Assembly: GCF_000761545.1 (NCBI RefSeq) | Contig: NZ_JPMY01000006.1 | Span: forward strand, 243,435-307,434 | Direction: 5' to 3' | Source: Pseudomonas sp. ML96 | Lineage (GTDB): Bacteria; Pseudomonadota; Gammaproteobacteria; Pseudomonadales; Pseudomonadaceae | Length of the DNA: 64,000 nucleotides | Shown here: positions 59,923 through 64,000 of the stretch, piece after piece | How the letters are laid out: every line of letters starts with the position of its first letter | Position numbering within the stretch: position 1 is the stretch's first letter | The notes under the pieces: generated by a model | The model's input: only the letters and a program-made list of their open reading frames with translations | What the model was told of the DNA's origin: nothing | The model's database searches: none | Made by a program: the position numbers and the translations under genes

Positions 59923-59960
59923 CCACAAAAAAGCCGCGCATCTGCGCGGCTTTTTTGTGG
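59923..59960. terminator. Bidirectional terminator between erpA and anmK
   Basis: An 18-bp perfect palindrome arm (CCACAAAAAAGCCGCGCA) with its complement, only 2 bases in the loop, with six T on each strand side. One of the strongest hairpins in the window. Confidence 0.95.
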
Positions 59961-59985
59961 ATGCTCGATTGAGCTGGCGCGCTCG

Positions 59986-62497
<2,512 letters not shown>

Positions 62498-62536
62498 GGG
62501 CTCAGGGTGTTTCTTGGAAGAGTGCATTAACTGTCT

Positions 62537-62565
62537 AAAATATAATCAAATTTCCCTATAGGCAA
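62537..62565 (-). promoter_or_regulatory. Candidate mepM promoter
   Basis: On the minus strand TTGCCT (62560-62565), 17-base spacer and TATTTT (62537-62542). It predicts a leader of about 35 bases to ATG 62497. Confidence 0.4.
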
Positions 62566-62612
62566 CCCTAGGGACTGGTTATCGGCTGAGCGGACCGGGC
62601 CCGGCGCAAAGC

Positions 62613-62640
62613 TTGTAATTGGTCAGTGATCTTGTATGGT
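62613..62640 (+). promoter_or_regulatory. Candidate tyrS promoter
   Basis: TTGTAA (62613-62618), 16-base spacer and TATGGT (62635-62640), 40 bases upstream of ATG 62680. Each box matches four of six consensus bases. Confidence 0.35.
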
Positions 62641-62679
62641 TGGTTCCCTTTTGGGTTTGCGAGTGGCATGAGTCCTGTC

Positions 62680-63879
62680 ATGAAGTCGGTAGAAGAGCAG
62701 CTGGCGCTGATCAAGCGTGGTGCGGAAGAAGTCCTGGTCGAGTCCGAGCTGGTAGAGAAGCTCAAGCGTGGCGAGCCGCTGCGCATCAAGGCCGGGTTCG
62801 ACCCGACCGCCCCTGATCTGCACCTGGGGCATACCGTGCTTATTAATAAGCTGCGTCAGTTCCAGGAGCTGGGCCATCAGGTGGTCTTCCTGATCGGCGA
62901 CTTCACCGGGATGATCGGCGACCCCAGTGGCAAAAGCGCTACGCGTCCGCCGCTGACTCGCGAGCAGGTGCTGGATAACGCCGAGACCTACAAGGCTCAG
63001 GTATTCAAGATCCTCGACCCGGCCAAGACCGAAGTAGCCTTCAATTCCACCTGGATGGACAAGCTGACGCCGGCCGACTTCATTCGCCTGGCTTCGCAGT
63101 ACACCGTGGCGCGCATGCTCGAGCGTGACGACTTCCAGAAGCGCTATGAAGGCAATCAGCCGATCGCCATCCACGAATTCCTCTATCCGTTGGTGCAGGG
63201 CTACGACTCGGTGGCACTGCGTGCCGATGTGGAGCTGGGCGGTACCGATCAGAAGTTCAATCTGCTGATGGGGCGTGAGCTGCAGCGCGCCTATGGCCAG
63301 TCCTCCCAGTGCATCGTCACCATGCCGTTGCTCGAGGGGCTGGACGGCGTGAAGAAGATGTCCAAGTCGCTGGGTAACTATGTAGGTATCCAGGAAGCGC
63401 CGGGCGTCATGTACAACAAGCTGGTGTCGATGCCTGACTCGCTGATGTGGCGTTACTTCGAGCTGCTGAGCTTCCGTTCCATGGAAGAGATCGAGCAGTT
63501 CAAGACTGATGTCGCGGCAGGTGCCAATCCGCGTGACATCAAGATCAAGCTGGCCGAGGAGATTGTTGCGCGCTTCCATGGTGAAGAGGCTGCGGCCACT
63601 GCGCATCGCTCCGCGGGTAACCGCCTAAAGGATGGCGAGCTGCCGGATGATCTGCCTGAGGTGGAGCTGCTCTCTGCTGAAGATATGCCGGTCTCGGCTG
63701 TCCTTAATAAGGCTGGCTTGGTTAAGAACGCTGCTGCGGCTCGCGATCTGCTGAGCGCGGGTAGCGTGAAGGTCGATGGCGAAGTGGTTGATCGCGGCTT
63801 CGTCTTTAAGTTGGGCTGCAATCATGTCTGCCAGGCCGGCAAGAAGGCCTTTGCGCGCATCACTCTCAAGTCTGAGTAA
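62680..63879 (+). CDS. tyrS: Tyrosyl-tRNA synthetase (TyrZ type)
   Basis: Class I synthetase, 399 residues from ATG 62680 ([10 protein letters not shown], the conserved start); an ATG at 62668 would add four residues. HIGH-type motif is HLGH in [18 protein letters not shown] is in [13 protein letters not shown]; a C-terminal S4 RNA-binding domain begins about residue 335 ([20 protein letters not shown]). This is the longer TyrRS subtype called TyrZ in P. aeruginosa. Codon use is less GC-biased than neighbours near the end. An rRNA promoter follows directly. Confidence 0.96.
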   Translation: MKSVEEQLALIKRGAEEVLVESELVEKLKRGEPLRIKAGFDPTAPDLHLGHTVLINKLRQFQELGHQVVFLIGDFTGMIGDPSGKSATRPPLTREQVLDNAETYKAQVFKILDPAKTEVAFNSTWMDKLTPADFIRLASQYTVARMLERDDFQKRYEGNQPIAIHEFLYPLVQGYDSVALRADVELGGTDQKFNLLMGRELQRAYGQSSQCIVTMPLLEGLDGVKKMSKSLGNYVGIQEAPGVMYNKLVSMPDSLMWRYFELLSFRSMEEIEQFKTDVAAGANPRDIKIKLAEEIVARFHGEEAAATAHRSAGNRLKDGELPDDLPEVELLSAEDMPVSAVLNKAGLVKNAAAARDLLSAGSVKVDGEVVDRGFVFKLGCNHVCQAGKKAFARITLKSE

Positions 63880-63897
63880 GGTTTTTTCAGAAAAGAG

Positions 63898-63925
63898 TTG
63901 ACTGGCGCGCGTGAATCCCTAGAAT
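63898..63925 (+). promoter_or_regulatory. rRNA operon promoter
   Basis: TTGACT (63898-63903), 16-base spacer and TAGAAT (63920-63925), with a T/A-rich stretch (GGTTTTTTCAGAAAAGA) upstream like an UP element and a GC-rich discriminator GCGCACC. This is the stable-RNA promoter pattern, and in PAO1 a 16S rRNA gene follows tyrZ. Confidence 0.75.
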
Positions 63926-63957
63926 GCGCACCTGTTCCGGCGCGGTCTGATCTGAAA

Positions 63958-63978
63958 ACTTCTTGATAAACAAGAAGT
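63958..63978 (+). promoter_or_regulatory. rRNA leader hairpin
   Basis: ACTTCTTG and CAAGAAGT pair around ATAAA in the transcribed leader, in the position of the boxB-like hairpin of rRNA antitermination or of an RNase III site. The 16S gene itself begins beyond the window. Confidence 0.5.
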
Positions 63979-64000
63979 TAGACGAAATTAAGGGTTGCGC

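Overview
This window is a GC-rich bacterial chromosome segment from a Pseudomonas, probably not P. aeruginosa. The core from about 9 kb to the right end follows, gene by gene, the order I remember for P. aeruginosa PAO1 PA0575 to PA0668: rmcA, rpoD, dnaG, rpsU, tsaD, plsY, folB, folK, cca, SpoVR/YeaH/PrkA, glpE, apaH, apaG, rsmA, pdxA, surA, lptD, amgK, murU, agtSR, agtABCD, rpe, gph, trpE, trpGDC, vfr, coq7, argC, erpA, anmK, mepM, tyrS. Several PAO1 items are missing: the large R/F pyocin block between trpE and trpG, the yqeY-like gene between rpsU and dnaG, and speD next to coq7. The synteny is from memory; the species is not fixed by the sequence. A P. mendocina/oleovorans/alcaligenes-like lineage is a guess.

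Left end (1-9 kb) is accessory. A cut LysR regulator faces an orphan polyamine-type periplasmic binding protein followed by agmatinase (speB). A second LysR gene diverges from a tight operon encoding a secreted zinc alkylsulfatase, a membrane-anchored DUF1254/DUF1214 protein, a Tat-exported type I sulfatase and a DUF1145 membrane protein, with a small YqaE/Pmp3 protein behind it. A good LysR-type operator (CAATGC-N12-GCATTG) sits between regulator and operon.

9-34 kb is housekeeping. A CAU tRNA follows the c-di-GMP enzyme rmcA. The macromolecular-synthesis operon rpsU-dnaG-rpoD runs leftwards and tsaD diverges from it. Folate genes (folB, folK), plsY and cca follow. Next comes the conserved stress cluster PrkA kinase, YeaH (VWA) and SpoVR. 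Then comes a leftward run lptD-surA-pdxA-rsmA-apaG-apaH-glpE, covering LPS export, outer-membrane protein folding, B6 synthesis, 16S rRNA methylation and Ap4A hydrolysis.

34-46 kb: amgK-murU (peptidoglycan sugar recycling), a DjlA-like J-protein, a DUF3530 protein, and the two-component system agtSR with the ABC operon agtABCD (5-aminovalerate/GABA uptake in PAO1). A compact three-hairpin element separates agtB from agtC.

45-51 kb: rpe-gph-trpE-trpG-trpD-trpC all rightward. A Trp-rich leader peptide (ending ...RWRWRA) is embedded in frame in the 3' end of gph, just before trpE. vfr (cAMP receptor) converges on trpC.

51-64 kb: an OsmC-like gene, coq7, a HIT protein, a Ycf46-type AAA ATPase, an SDR, a DUF805 protein whose last helix resembles a type IV pilin helix, a nitronate monooxygenase-like protein, hemJ, argC, erpA, anmK, mepM and tyrS. 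The window closes in a strong GC-discriminator promoter and leader typical of an rRNA operon; the 16S gene should start just outside.

No stretch longer than 300 bases lacks a gene. No insertion sequence, prophage, integrase or CRISPR array was seen.
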